From NCBI GenBank assembly GCA_002069965.1, contig MWCI01000001.1, forward strand, positions 62,001 through 126,000: a stretch of DNA of 64,000 nt, given 5' to 3'. Shown here in pieces: positions 41,077-50,025 of the stretch (position 1 is its first letter; every line of letters starts with the position of its first letter). This stretch comes from Spirochaetes bacterium ADurb.Bin218. GTDB lineage: Bacteria; Spirochaetota; UBA4802; UBA5550. The notes under the pieces are model-generated. The model worked only from the letters and a program-made list of their open reading frames with translations. It ran no database searches and had not been told where the DNA came from. Position numbers and translations under genes: made by a program.

Positions 41077-41718
41077 ATGAACAAGTTTCAACAAAACTAT
41101 GGATTCACTCTTATAGAAATGCTGGTTGCAGTGACTCTTTCTTCTATAATTTTGTTGATGATCTATAGTGCATATAGCTCTGTTATAAAAACTGTTAATT
41201 ACAGCAAATCAGTATCTTCATTTTATGAAAATCTTAACTTTGCAATAAAGCGTATCGATAATGATTTAGCCAATATCTACTGGAAAGAGGAAAGTAAAAA
41301 CTTGAATTTTATCTCTGATACATTTAATGGCTCAAGCAGACTCAACTTTGTTGTTGCTGAACACAAGGAAAATAGATTTATATTTAATCTCAAAGAACAA
41401 CTCCCCTTAGGGGATGTCCATGAAGTTGGCTACTATCTCAAGCCTTCTGACAAAAGGGATATTTTTTTGCTTATAAGAAGATCTTCAATTGATTATGATG
41501 ACGCTCCTTTAGAAGGAGGCAGTGAAGAGGTGATACTTGAAAAAGTTAAGTCTCTCAAATTTGACTTTAAATATAGAAGTGATTGGGAATCAACCTGGGA
41601 TTCCAGGAATTTGAAGAAAATACCTCGCCTCATTAAAACTACCATTGTTATTGAAAATAATTCTGGTCAATTAGAGCAATATGAATTTATGTCAATTCCG
41701 GATATAGGTGTTGAGTGA
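41077..41718 (+). CDS. gspJ: Minor pseudopilin GspJ
   Basis: Prepilin-like protein of 213 residues; leader ends NYG before FTLIEMLVAVTLSSIILLM. The beta-rich body with LNFVVAEH, VGYYLKPSDKRDIFLLIRRSS and the last PRLIKTTIVIENNSG segment is typical of GspJ. It ends in the same bases in which gspK starts, so the two are coupled. Confidence 0.92.
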   Translation: MNKFQQNYGFTLIEMLVAVTLSSIILLMIYSAYSSVIKTVNYSKSVSSFYENLNFAIKRIDNDLANIYWKEESKNLNFISDTFNGSSRLNFVVAEHKENRFIFNLKEQLPLGDVHEVGYYLKPSDKRDIFLLIRRSSIDYDDAPLEGGSEEVILEKVKSLKFDFKYRSDWESTWDSRNLKKIPRLIKTTIVIENNSGQLEQYEFMSIPDIGVE

Positions 41719-42914
41719 TGATTAAGAGGCTTTTAGAAAATTATCACAGAAGAAAAATTTTATTGCAGGAGCGTGGCCTATTTTTTTATTTATTTAACAA
41801 TAAAGGCTACATACTGCTAATTGTTTTGATTATTTCTGCCTTTATGGTTGCAATGACCTCTGACTTTTTTTTAAAAACTCACACCTACATATCATACATA
41901 AAAAGACTTAAAAGTGATATCTCAGCAGAATTTCTTGCAATATCAGGTTTTGAAATTGCAAAGGCTGTCCTTGAGGTTGATAAACTTGGTTTGTCAAAAT
42001 CCTTTATGCCAAACTTAAACAGCGATAGAGGCATAGATTCTTACAAGGATATATGGGCTTTAAATTTTCCTGAATTACCAATTGATGATTACACTCTAAA
42101 GATTGAAATTGTTGATGAAAACTCAAAAATAAATGTCAGCAGTCTTGCAAATGACAGGGTTGAAAAGAGCCCTTACTATAATATGGTTCAGAGGCTTTTA
42201 ACTTCTATGGGGCTACCTCTTGATATTGCAGATGCCCTTGTGGATTGGGTTGATCCAGATGATGTCAGGTTCCCTTATGGGGCAGAGACCTCAAGCTATT
42301 ATTTCAATCTTTCTCCACCATATACTGCGAAGAATGGAGCAATGGATTCTGTGGATGAGCTTTTGCTTGTTAAAGGTATTACTCCAGAGATCTATTATGG
42401 GCTTGGCGGAGGCAATTTTGGTATGGAGAGAAATCTTGTAGAGGATAATAAAGGTGATGTGGAAATACCAGCATACAAAATTGGAGAAATTATAAAAAAA
42501 GAACTTGATGAAAGAGATGGAGATAGGAATAAAAGTAAACCAATTGGCAGAGAAAAGTCACGAAGGCTCTCTGACTATCTTACAGTATATGGCCAATGGA
42601 GTGACTTTACTGATGAGAGCAATAAAATTAACATAAATACTGCAAGCTACAGAGTTCTTTCTGCTCTAAGTGACTATATGTCTGATGATGTTGTGAGTGA
42701 TATCATAGTTAATCGGCAGCTTGAACCATTTCAGAGCACATCGGAGATTGCTAATTTTATAAAAAATTTTGATGACATAAAAAATTTAATCTCTGTAAAA
42801 TCTTATATATTTAGAATAAAAATTATTGTTAAAAGTAGTGACAGTTTTTGCAGTTCTGTGTATTATTATGATAGAGAGAATAAGAAAATTCTCTACTGCT
42901 CAACTGGACATTAA
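41718..42914 (+). CDS. gspK: Minor pseudopilin GspK
   Basis: Largest pseudopilin (about 398 residues), expected at the pseudopilus tip. The segment NKG-YILLIVLIISAFMVAM has a cleavage site but Leu at mature position 5 instead of Glu, as usual for GspK. The alpha domain with ADALVDWVDPDDVRFPYGAE and a late INTASYRVLSALS (saposin-like helix region) are diagnostic. The leader is about 30 residues, unusually long. ATG 41718 shares a base with the gspJ stop; GTG 41715 is an alternative. Confidence 0.92.
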   Translation: MIKRLLENYHRRKILLQERGLFFYLFNNKGYILLIVLIISAFMVAMTSDFFLKTHTYISYIKRLKSDISAEFLAISGFEIAKAVLEVDKLGLSKSFMPNLNSDRGIDSYKDIWALNFPELPIDDYTLKIEIVDENSKINVSSLANDRVEKSPYYNMVQRLLTSMGLPLDIADALVDWVDPDDVRFPYGAETSSYYFNLSPPYTAKNGAMDSVDELLLVKGITPEIYYGLGGGNFGMERNLVEDNKGDVEIPAYKIGEIIKKELDERDGDRNKSKPIGREKSRRLSDYLTVYGQWSDFTDESNKININTASYRVLSALSDYMSDDVVSDIIVNRQLEPFQSTSEIANFIKNFDDIKNLISVKSYIFRIKIIVKSSDSFCSSVYYYDRENKKILYCSTGH

Positions 42915-42926
42915 AAGAGGTGGAAC

Positions 42927-44525
42927 TTGTTTGATAGCATAGCGTCCTTTGATATAGGGAGTTCATCGGTAAAACTCATTTGTGTAAAACGAGGTTTGAG
43001 GAATTTTGAAATAACATCAATTGACTCAAGAACTCTTGATCTTGACTTGATGGCTGTTGAACCTCAGAGAGCAATTACTGAGGCAATACAGTTGCTTGCA
43101 TCAAGTCATAATCTCTCAGAGCACACTATTGTATTTACTTTGAATTCAGATTCTTTGATCTTTAAAAATATTTCATTTCCATTTAACAATGTATCAAAAA
43201 TTGCAGATGTCCTACCCTTCGAGCTTGAAAGTCTTATTCCATTGGATATAGAGAATGCAATTTATGATTTTCAGCTATACTCCGATCTAAGTAAAGAAGG
43301 TGATGTTATTGTTGCCTTGCTACCAAAAAACCGATTATCAGAAACTCTAAGTGTTTTTTCTGATAATGAGTTAACTCCTGTTTATGCCGGTTGTGAGGCA
43401 AATTCACATTTAGCCTGCTATAATTATTTTATTCCAGTTGCAGATGAGAAGGTGCTAATCATTGATATAGGTCACAGCAAAACAATTGTGGATATTGTTA
43501 CCAATAATAATTTATTATTCACAAGAACAATAGGGATAGGTATTGGGGATATTATTGCTCATATATCAGAAACCCTTAAACTCTCTTTAACCGAGGCCAG
43601 AGATACTCTAATAAAAATGGATATGGACTTAAGCTCTTTTGATAACACCATATCTACTTTGCAGGATAAAGAGATCAATATAACAAAGTCAAAACTTAAG
43701 AGTATATTTGAATATGCCAATGAAGTTTATATATCGATTATCGATGAAGTGCTTATATCTATAAAAGCTGCATCTTTTAATGATTTTTCTGATTTTAATA
43801 GAATTATCTTAACAGGTGGAGGAGCAAATTTTAAAGGGACATCGAGAATAATAACAGAGGAATGCTCTCTACCAGTTGTTTTTATGCCATTTTTACCAGG
43901 CTATACCGATGAGGTTGTTAGGAGTAACTTTACGGTTGTTCTTGGCACTCTCCTTGCTTACATGAGGCCAAAATCAAAGCTCATAAACTTACTTAAAGAT
44001 GAATTTTCTCCATCCGGGATTACAACTGGAAGTCAAAGATTTTTTCTGCCTGCATTTTTCATTTCTCTTGCAGCTGTTATTTTTATTTTGAATTTACTCA
44101 TTACCTATATTCAAACAGTTAAAAACCAAAATCTTATTGATAGCATGTTGAGGCAAAAATTCAAACAATACTTCAATGCTCAGTCTGCACCAAAGGATCC
44201 TTTAAAAGAAGCGATGCAGCTTTTGCAAAGGGAGAAAAAAGAGCTTTCTGTATTAAAAGAATTGCTTGGGGATGATGAACCTTTTATGCCTTTTTTAAAT
44301 ACAGTTGTTTCCGCTTATCCGAATATTCAAAATTTTGATATAAAAAAATTATCCTTTGATGGTAAGAGCCTTTCCATAGATGGTGAGGCTGCAAAAACAT
44401 CAGAGCTTGAGAATTTCAGAAAAAATCTTATTGATACAGGAGAATTTGAGAATGTTACTTTGACAATAAGAGACACAAGTAAAAGCCGAAGTCTTTTCAC
44501 TCTTGTGATAAAAAAGAAATTATAG
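42927..44525 (+). CDS. gspL: Type II secretion system protein GspL with PilM-like actin fold
   Basis: Inner-membrane assembly protein of 532 residues. The cytoplasmic part (1-350) has an actin-like fold with nucleotide-site motifs close to PilM: FDIGSSSVKL (8-17), IDIGHSKTIVDI (179-190) and ILTGGGANFKG (294-304). INLLKDEF (353-360) lies just before the membrane segment (about 372-396), the place of the NLLQGEF-like motif of GspL and the INLLP motif of PilN. A ferredoxin-like periplasmic domain ends the chain. The start is TTG with AGAGGTGG upstream. It binds GspE and GspM in known systems. Confidence 0.9.
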   Translation: MFDSIASFDIGSSSVKLICVKRGLRNFEITSIDSRTLDLDLMAVEPQRAITEAIQLLASSHNLSEHTIVFTLNSDSLIFKNISFPFNNVSKIADVLPFELESLIPLDIENAIYDFQLYSDLSKEGDVIVALLPKNRLSETLSVFSDNELTPVYAGCEANSHLACYNYFIPVADEKVLIIDIGHSKTIVDIVTNNNLLFTRTIGIGIGDIIAHISETLKLSLTEARDTLIKMDMDLSSFDNTISTLQDKEINITKSKLKSIFEYANEVYISIIDEVLISIKAASFNDFSDFNRIILTGGGANFKGTSRIITEECSLPVVFMPFLPGYTDEVVRSNFTVVLGTLLAYMRPKSKLINLLKDEFSPSGITTGSQRFFLPAFFISLAAVIFILNLLITYIQTVKNQNLIDSMLRQKFKQYFNAQSAPKDPLKEAMQLLQREKKELSVLKELLGDDEPFMPFLNTVVSAYPNIQNFDIKKLSFDGKSLSIDGEAAKTSELENFRKNLIDTGEFENVTLTIRDTSKSRSLFTLVIKKKL

Positions 44526-44545
44526 AGATTAAAGTAGAGGCATAT

Positions 44546-45061
44546 ATGATCAATCTTTCAAATAGAGAAAAGAATTTAATAATAGTTTTAATCTCTGTAG
44601 TAATTCTTGGAATTTTTTATACATTCATTATTTCTCCAGTTGTGGAATTTAAAAAAAATGCTGAGCAATCATTCGTTAAAAATATCTCTCTTTTAAATAA
44701 GTTTGAAGAGATTAACAATGAGTATAAGCTGGTTCTGGCAGAAAAAAGCAGATTGAGCTCTGCCTCTGGTATGGGAACAGGTATAGCTGGACTTGTTGAT
44801 GAAATTTCTAAGAGCTTGAATATTGCAAGCAATCGAACTTCTTTAAAAGAAATGCCAGGTATAGTTCAAAATGGTTTGCAAAAAATAACCACCGAGATTC
44901 GCTTTGAGGGGATTTCTATTCAATCTGCTCTTGAGTTTATAAACAGATTGGAAAATTCTAATATGACTCTCAAAGTAAAAAATGTAGTTATTAATTCAGC
45001 CATAAAAGAAAGAAGTCGTTATGATATTATAATTACTGTGGTGAGTTTAACAAAAAGATGA
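44546..45061 (+). CDS. gspM: Type II secretion system protein GspM
   Basis: Inner-membrane protein of 171 residues. The short cytoplasmic start with NREKNLIIVLISVVILGIFYTFII is the GspM/PilO-like anchor. A coiled segment and a ferredoxin-like C-terminal domain follow (IQSALEFINRLENSNMTLKVKNVVIN). Position after gspL and a 4-base ATGA overlap with the next gene fit the operon. Sequence conservation in this family is low, so context carries much of the call. Confidence 0.88.
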   Translation: MINLSNREKNLIIVLISVVILGIFYTFIISPVVEFKKNAEQSFVKNISLLNKFEEINNEYKLVLAEKSRLSSASGMGTGIAGLVDEISKSLNIASNRTSLKEMPGIVQNGLQKITTEIRFEGISIQSALEFINRLENSNMTLKVKNVVINSAIKERSRYDIIITVVSLTKR

Positions 45062-45942
45062 ATATGAAGATCGAAAATATTTTGGCTTATTTAAAGTCTC
45101 TGAGCTACTCAATCCCTGCATTGTTTAGGAATGTTAGGAACTCTCCTTATGCAATCTTTTATCTTTTTCTTTCTCTCTTTTTAATAGTGCTATTTACTAT
45201 TGTTACATTTCCTTTTGATCATTTAATTAGAAAAAAACTCTCTGAACTGGAGGGCAAATCCTTTAGAATTATATCTGTTGATCAAATAGATGTAAATTTT
45301 CTGCGACCAAGCAATGTAAAAAAACTGGAGCTTGTGCTCCTTGATGGGACAGAGATCAATACAAAAAATGTTATTTTAAATCTATCCCTTAATCCCTATA
45401 GATTGTTTATAAGTCATCGTATTCTTTCTGATGTTCAGGTTGATGATTTTTTTTATAAAAGCAATAGCAATACTATAAGTCTTAATCTCAACGGCAATGT
45501 CGACCTAATCCTTGATCCTAAGAATAACATTCCAACAAATGGCGATGTTAAACTAATTTTTTCAGAAGTTAAGATAAAGCCCGATAAAATTTCTATTCCT
45601 GGCCCCATGGGAAACATAGATCTAAATATTGAATTGATCACCATACCAAATGGAGTTTTTTCTATGGATATTATAAACTCTACTGCCAGGATAAAAGATT
45701 TAAAACTGACAGGCCCTGAGTTAAACTGCACAATTGCAGGATCTATTGCTATGGTAAGTCCTATTGAAAGGAGTAACCTCAATTTAACTTTGATAATAGA
45801 TCCTGAGTCATCTATTTTGGAAAACTATCGTGATCTGGTGAAGATGATGACTAAAAATAATCCTTTAACTCTTACCCTAACAGGTACAATAGATAGGCCA
45901 AAATTGCAGCTTGCAGGAGTTGAAAAAACAAATGAAAATTGA
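45058..45942 (+). CDS. gspN: Type II secretion system protein GspN (Leptospira-like type)
   Basis: Single-anchor protein of 294 residues with a membrane segment near residues 28-50 (YAIFYLFLSLFLIVLFTIVTF). The periplasmic part has LKKLELVLLDG-like strands and a late NPLTLTLTGTIDRPKLQLAG that resembles the AsmA-type beta repeats of GspN. The layout fits the GspN family first described in Leptospira. It overlaps gspM by 4 bases and the IspH-UbiA gene by 11. It closes the secretion gene set; no gspO prepilin peptidase follows. Confidence 0.85.
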   Translation: MNMKIENILAYLKSLSYSIPALFRNVRNSPYAIFYLFLSLFLIVLFTIVTFPFDHLIRKKLSELEGKSFRIISVDQIDVNFLRPSNVKKLELVLLDGTEINTKNVILNLSLNPYRLFISHRILSDVQVDDFFYKSNSNTISLNLNGNVDLILDPKNNIPTNGDVKLIFSEVKIKPDKISIPGPMGNIDLNIELITIPNGVFSMDIINSTARIKDLKLTGPELNCTIAGSIAMVSPIERSNLNLTLIIDPESSILENYRDLVKMMTKNNPLTLTLTGTIDRPKLQLAGVEKTNEN

Positions 45943-47656
45943 GATGGCAAAAAACTCAGGATTTTGCATGGGAGTTCGCAACGCTGTTATAAAAATTGTA
46001 GAAGAGCTAAATACCTCTGATGAGGAGATCTATGTCTATGGTCCCCTCATCCATAATCCTCAAACAATAGAGGTATTAAAAAATCGAGGACTTATTACAA
46101 TAAATTCTCTTGATGATATAAAAGGCAAGTCTGTTGCCATAAGAACTCATGGCATTCCTGTTGATGAAAGCAGGTATATAAAAAATGAAGCCTCAAGAAC
46201 AATTAATCTTACATGCTCACGAGTTGCACGGGTCCAATCTTATATAAAGAAATTTTCATCACAGGGATATTTTACTGTTATTGTTGGAGATAAAGATCAT
46301 GCAGAGGTAATTGGGTTAAAAAGCTATGCAAGTTCAGGAGTCTTTGTGGTATCTGAACTTGAAGATGTAGCGAATTTGCCTGAGGCAGAAAAATACCTTG
46401 TGGTTTCTCAAACAACACATGAAAGAAATCACTTTGAACAGGTAGTAAAACTCATAGAGAAAAAAAATAAAGATGTCCATGTTATAGATACAATCTGTGA
46501 CTCCACAAGACTCAGACAGGATGATGTTCATAATGCCATTGCTCGTGGAATTGATACATTGGTGGTTGTCGGTGGAAGAAACTCTGCAAATACAACCAGA
46601 CTGGTTAAAATTGGAATTGATAATGGAATAAAGACCTTCCATGTAGAGACAGACGAAGAACTTAATCCAGAAGATTTTGCAAACTCTAAATATGTCCTTG
46701 TAACTGCGGGAGCATCAACTCCTGGCTGGATAATCAACAATGTCCTTGAAAGGCTCTATATCATAAATAATACAAACAGCAATTTTTTTGTAAAACTATT
46801 AAACAGATATATGGAATTTTTTGTGCGTAGCAATATCATATCCTCCATAGCTGCATTTTTGATGGTCTGTATTGCCAGATCTTACGGAGGATTAAAATTC
46901 GACTACAGGCATGGACTTATTGCATCGCTTTTTATATTTGTTATGTATACTGTTAATAATTATCTTGATAGGGAATTTCTGATTAAAAGTAACTCTTATA
47001 AATATAAGGTTTATGAGAAATATGGGAAATCACTTTTATTCTTTGCAATTATTGGCTTTTTTTATTCCATCTATCTCTCTTACAGTATTTCACCTGTTAT
47101 GACAGGGCTCTTTTTGCTTCCTTACATACTGGGCATATTATATTCAACTCCTCAGTGTAAATTTTTTGTAAAAGGACTTGGAATAGATTTCATAAAACGA
47201 CTTTACAATACAAAGGCTGTGACAGGTTTTGGATGGCTAATTGTGCTGGTATTTATTCCCTATTTTGGTTATAAAGTTTCTATGTTGACATATCTATCCA
47301 TCTCTGCGTTGTTTTTTGCTATTTTATTTATGCGACAATTTATAATTGATCTGGTTGCTTTTCAGGGGGATCTCATACTTGGAAGAGATACATTACCAAC
47401 ATCCCTTGGTATAAAAAGGGCTATTAAAATGACTCTTGCTATAGCTATAGCAGGTGCACTTATATTCTCTGCAATAACAATATATCATGGTAATTGGCTT
47501 TATCTTTTGCTTAATTCCTCTGTTCTCTATTATTATTTTCTACTGAGAAAGATTAAAGAAACAGCATATTTAGTATCCATAAGATATGAGATATTGATAG
47601 ACCTAAATTTTGCTCTGATGTTTTTGTGCTATTTAGCTACAGGATTACATTTTTGA
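45932..47656 (+). CDS. ispH: Fusion of IspH (HMBPP reductase) and a UbiA-type prenyltransferase
   Basis: Residues 1-280 are a full 4-hydroxy-3-methylbut-2-enyl diphosphate reductase, last step of the MEP pathway: 4Fe-4S cysteines C12 (GFCMGV), C95 and C189 (DTICDSTRLRQ); substrate residues H41, H73, H123/E125 (DHAEVIG), QTT, GGRNSANTTRL and GASTPGW are all kept. Residues 290-574 form a polytopic UbiA-like domain. The second aspartate motif DLVAFQGDLILGRDTLP (473-489) is intact; the first is weak (NNYLDREFL, 342-350). UbiA enzymes move prenyl groups onto acceptors in the membrane. ATG 45932 overlaps gspN. A single uninterrupted frame joins both parts. Confidence 0.92.
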   Translation: MKIEMAKNSGFCMGVRNAVIKIVEELNTSDEEIYVYGPLIHNPQTIEVLKNRGLITINSLDDIKGKSVAIRTHGIPVDESRYIKNEASRTINLTCSRVARVQSYIKKFSSQGYFTVIVGDKDHAEVIGLKSYASSGVFVVSELEDVANLPEAEKYLVVSQTTHERNHFEQVVKLIEKKNKDVHVIDTICDSTRLRQDDVHNAIARGIDTLVVVGGRNSANTTRLVKIGIDNGIKTFHVETDEELNPEDFANSKYVLVTAGASTPGWIINNVLERLYIINNTNSNFFVKLLNRYMEFFVRSNIISSIAAFLMVCIARSYGGLKFDYRHGLIASLFIFVMYTVNNYLDREFLIKSNSYKYKVYEKYGKSLLFFAIIGFFYSIYLSYSISPVMTGLFLLPYILGILYSTPQCKFFVKGLGIDFIKRLYNTKAVTGFGWLIVLVFIPYFGYKVSMLTYLSISALFFAILFMRQFIIDLVAFQGDLILGRDTLPTSLGIKRAIKMTLAIAIAGALIFSAITIYHGNWLYLLLNSSVLYYYFLLRKIKETAYLVSIRYEILIDLNFALMFLCYLATGLHF

Positions 47657-47667
47657 TAAGCTTAGCA

Positions 47668-48597
47668 TCATACCTTTACAAGATTAACAGATGGTCCAAT
47701 TTTAACAACAAGCTCATTTTCTGCACTATAGATGTCTCCATCCATGGTATATTCAAATCTGCCCTTTTGCTTGATTTTTATTACAGAGCTGTGAAAGTTA
47801 AAATAGCCCTCACTGTTAATCGCCCTACCTGTTCGTATTTTATTTATGTTTAAGGCTATGGTTCGAGGTTTTAGAGATGATATAATTACCTGAAATTTGC
47901 CATCAACTACAGCATCAGAAAGGGGGGAAAATCCCATTCCTATATGCTCAACAGTTCCAGCAAGCAAACCATAATAAGATTTGATATTTAAAGGCTTACC
48001 ATCGCTATATATTTCACATTCAGCTTTAGAAAATATCCTACCATTATCTATGTTTAGCAAAGCCTCTCTCATCGCAATGGATGCAACCTGGAGATTGCGG
48101 ACAAATCCTTTCTCTTTACCATTGTATGCAAGATTTAAAAAATTTGTAACAAATCCAGTTCCAAATAGAAAACAGAATTTATTATCAATCTGCATTGTAT
48201 ATCTTCTATGAACTTCAACTTCCAGATTATTCTCGATTCGCTCCACAAGGCGCCGTAACAGTTGTGGTCCCCTACCCTTTAATTTTATTGTTCGTGCAAC
48301 ATTGTCCATTGTGCCTTCCTTCAGTATGAGAATTGGGGGGATATTTTTTTGTTTATAGCTGTTTATTATCGAACTAAGAGTTAGATGCAGTGTTCCATCT
48401 CCGCCTGCTATGCATATATAGTCACAGCGCTCCTTTGCCATTTTCTCGGTTTCTTTCCGTAATTCCTCTGGTGATGATGGTGTAACAATTTTTACTAAAT
48501 TGCTTTTTATATTTCTATAACTTTCAATAGATGAACGGCCAGTCCTGAATTTTTTTGCATTGGGATTTATTATTACCCGTATATCTGCTTTGCCCAT
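47668..48597 (-). CDS. Diacylglycerol kinase/NAD kinase-fold lipid kinase family protein
   Basis: Member of the DAGK catalytic family (YegS/DgkB/sphingosine kinase-like), 309 residues. IRVIINPNAK at the start and CIAGGDGTLHLTLSSI with the GGDGT nucleotide loop are clear. The third motif, usually GTGNDFAR, reads GTMDNVARTI. The C-terminal beta domain (VDGKFQVII, FEYTMDGD) fits. Probable role is phosphorylation of a lipid alcohol such as diacylglycerol or undecaprenol-like substrates; the substrate is not given by sequence. It converges on the IspH-UbiA gene with 11 bases between. Confidence 0.88.
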   Translation of the reverse strand: MGKADIRVIINPNAKKFRTGRSSIESYRNIKSNLVKIVTPSSPEELRKETEKMAKERCDYICIAGGDGTLHLTLSSIINSYKQKNIPPILILKEGTMDNVARTIKLKGRGPQLLRRLVERIENNLEVEVHRRYTMQIDNKFCFLFGTGFVTNFLNLAYNGKEKGFVRNLQVASIAMREALLNIDNGRIFSKAECEIYSDGKPLNIKSYYGLLAGTVEHIGMGFSPLSDAVVDGKFQVIISSLKPRTIALNINKIRTGRAINSEGYFNFHSSVIKIKQKGRFEYTMDGDIYSAENELVVKIGPSVNLVKV

Positions 48598-48662
48598 ATT
48601 ATTATCCTGAGTATAGATTTTTAAAAAATTGCATTTAAAAGATAAAACAGCAAATAATCGTC

Positions 48663-48690
48663 TTTACAAAAAAAAGATAAAATCTATGAT
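48663..48690 (+). promoter_or_regulatory. Candidate promoter for folC
   Basis: TTTACA (48663-48668), a 16-base spacer and TATGAT (48685-48690) lie about 43 bases upstream of the folC start, in the 135-base divergent gap. The gap is otherwise AT-rich without further visible structure. Confidence 0.35.
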
Positions 48691-48732
48691 GAATTACTAA
48701 TACAGTGATAATAATTCAAGTTTTTTTTATTT

Positions 48733-50010
48733 ATGATAGATTCCATACTCAATAAATATATAAATAATGAAAGGACTCAGCTTTTTGATAACTACACACC
48801 GGATGCAATCAAAGAGCTGCTTTCCCTTTGCTTTAACCCTCAAGATAATTACATAACAATTCATATAGCGGGCACAAATGGCAAAGGTACGGTTTGCTAT
48901 TCAATAGCTCACATGCTATCGTCAGCTAAGTTTAAAACCGGATTATATGTATCACCCCATCTTTTAAAGCTCAATGAACGTATCACCATAGATTATATTC
49001 CTATTTCCGATGAAGAGCTTCTTGGTCATCTTTGCTATTTAGATGAAATTGCCTCAAGGCATAAAATAAGTCTGACTTATTTTGATATGCTTACTGCAGT
49101 TGCCTTTTTGCATTTCAAAAAACAGCAGGTTGATTTTGCTGTCATAGAAACAGGCCTTGGAGGAAGGCTTGATTCAACAAATGTTATAAAACCCATTGTC
49201 TCTGTAATTACAGATATATCCTATGATCATACCTCTGTCCTTGGATCAACACTTGAATTGATAGCAAAAGAAAAATCTGGGATTATAAAACCAGGAGTTC
49301 CTGTTGTAACATCTAACACGAAAAGTGAAGTTTTAGATGTGATAAAAAATCATGCTCTTGCCTCAAATTCGAAGTTGTATGTTTTTAATGAAGATTATTA
49401 TGCAAAGAATATCTCCTATGATGAAGAATACCTTAAGTTTATTTATAGCTTTAGAGAATCACAGGAGCTTACCATAAGGGCAATGCTATTTCCAGATCAT
49501 CAAAGCATAAATCTTTCATCTGCAATTACAGCAATTTTGCTTGTGAGATCTATTGCTGGCATTTCACTTAGCAATCAAATCATTGAAAACTCCCTTTACA
49601 ATCTAAAGATACCCGGTCGTTTTGAAAAATTATCCAGAGATTATCATATATATTTTGATCCTGCACATAACATTTCTGCTCTGGAAAATCTCTTTAATGC
49701 AATAACAGAAAGATTTAAAGAAAAATCTGTAATCTTTGTCATGTCAATTATGGAGGATAAATTCACTCCAGAGGTAAGGGCTTTTCTCTACAGATTTAAA
49801 GAAAATATAGTTTATTATCAGCTAAATGATAAACGATGCCATATGTCTTTTGATGACGAATTTTCTTTTGCAAGTGAAGATAAAGATGTTATATTTAATA
49901 GAGTTGTAACCGAAATTATTAATGGTGGCGTTGTCCTCTTTACAGGGACATTCAGGATTTATGAACTTGCCTCATACGTTGCAACGAAAATTCAGAATAA
50001 TGCCTTTTAG
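48733..50010 (+). CDS. folC: Folylpolyglutamate synthase / dihydrofolate synthase
   Basis: Mur-ligase-like enzyme of 425 residues that adds glutamate to folates. The P-loop is IHIAGTNGKGTVCYSIAHML. GLYVSPHLLKLNERI, the VDFAVIETGLGGRLDSTNVIKP signature in two parts, and ISYDHTSVLGSTLELIAKEKSGIIKPGVPVV are all diagnostic. The C-terminal domain begins near IPGRFEKLSRDYHIYFDPAHN. No folP or other folate gene is adjacent. An unknown gene starts 15 bases later. Confidence 0.96.
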   Translation: MIDSILNKYINNERTQLFDNYTPDAIKELLSLCFNPQDNYITIHIAGTNGKGTVCYSIAHMLSSAKFKTGLYVSPHLLKLNERITIDYIPISDEELLGHLCYLDEIASRHKISLTYFDMLTAVAFLHFKKQQVDFAVIETGLGGRLDSTNVIKPIVSVITDISYDHTSVLGSTLELIAKEKSGIIKPGVPVVTSNTKSEVLDVIKNHALASNSKLYVFNEDYYAKNISYDEEYLKFIYSFRESQELTIRAMLFPDHQSINLSSAITAILLVRSIAGISLSNQIIENSLYNLKIPGRFEKLSRDYHIYFDPAHNISALENLFNAITERFKEKSVIFVMSIMEDKFTPEVRAFLYRFKENIVYYQLNDKRCHMSFDDEFSFASEDKDVIFNRVVTEIINGGVVLFTGTFRIYELASYVATKIQNNAF

Positions 50011-50025
50011 GATTAAAAAAGAGAG

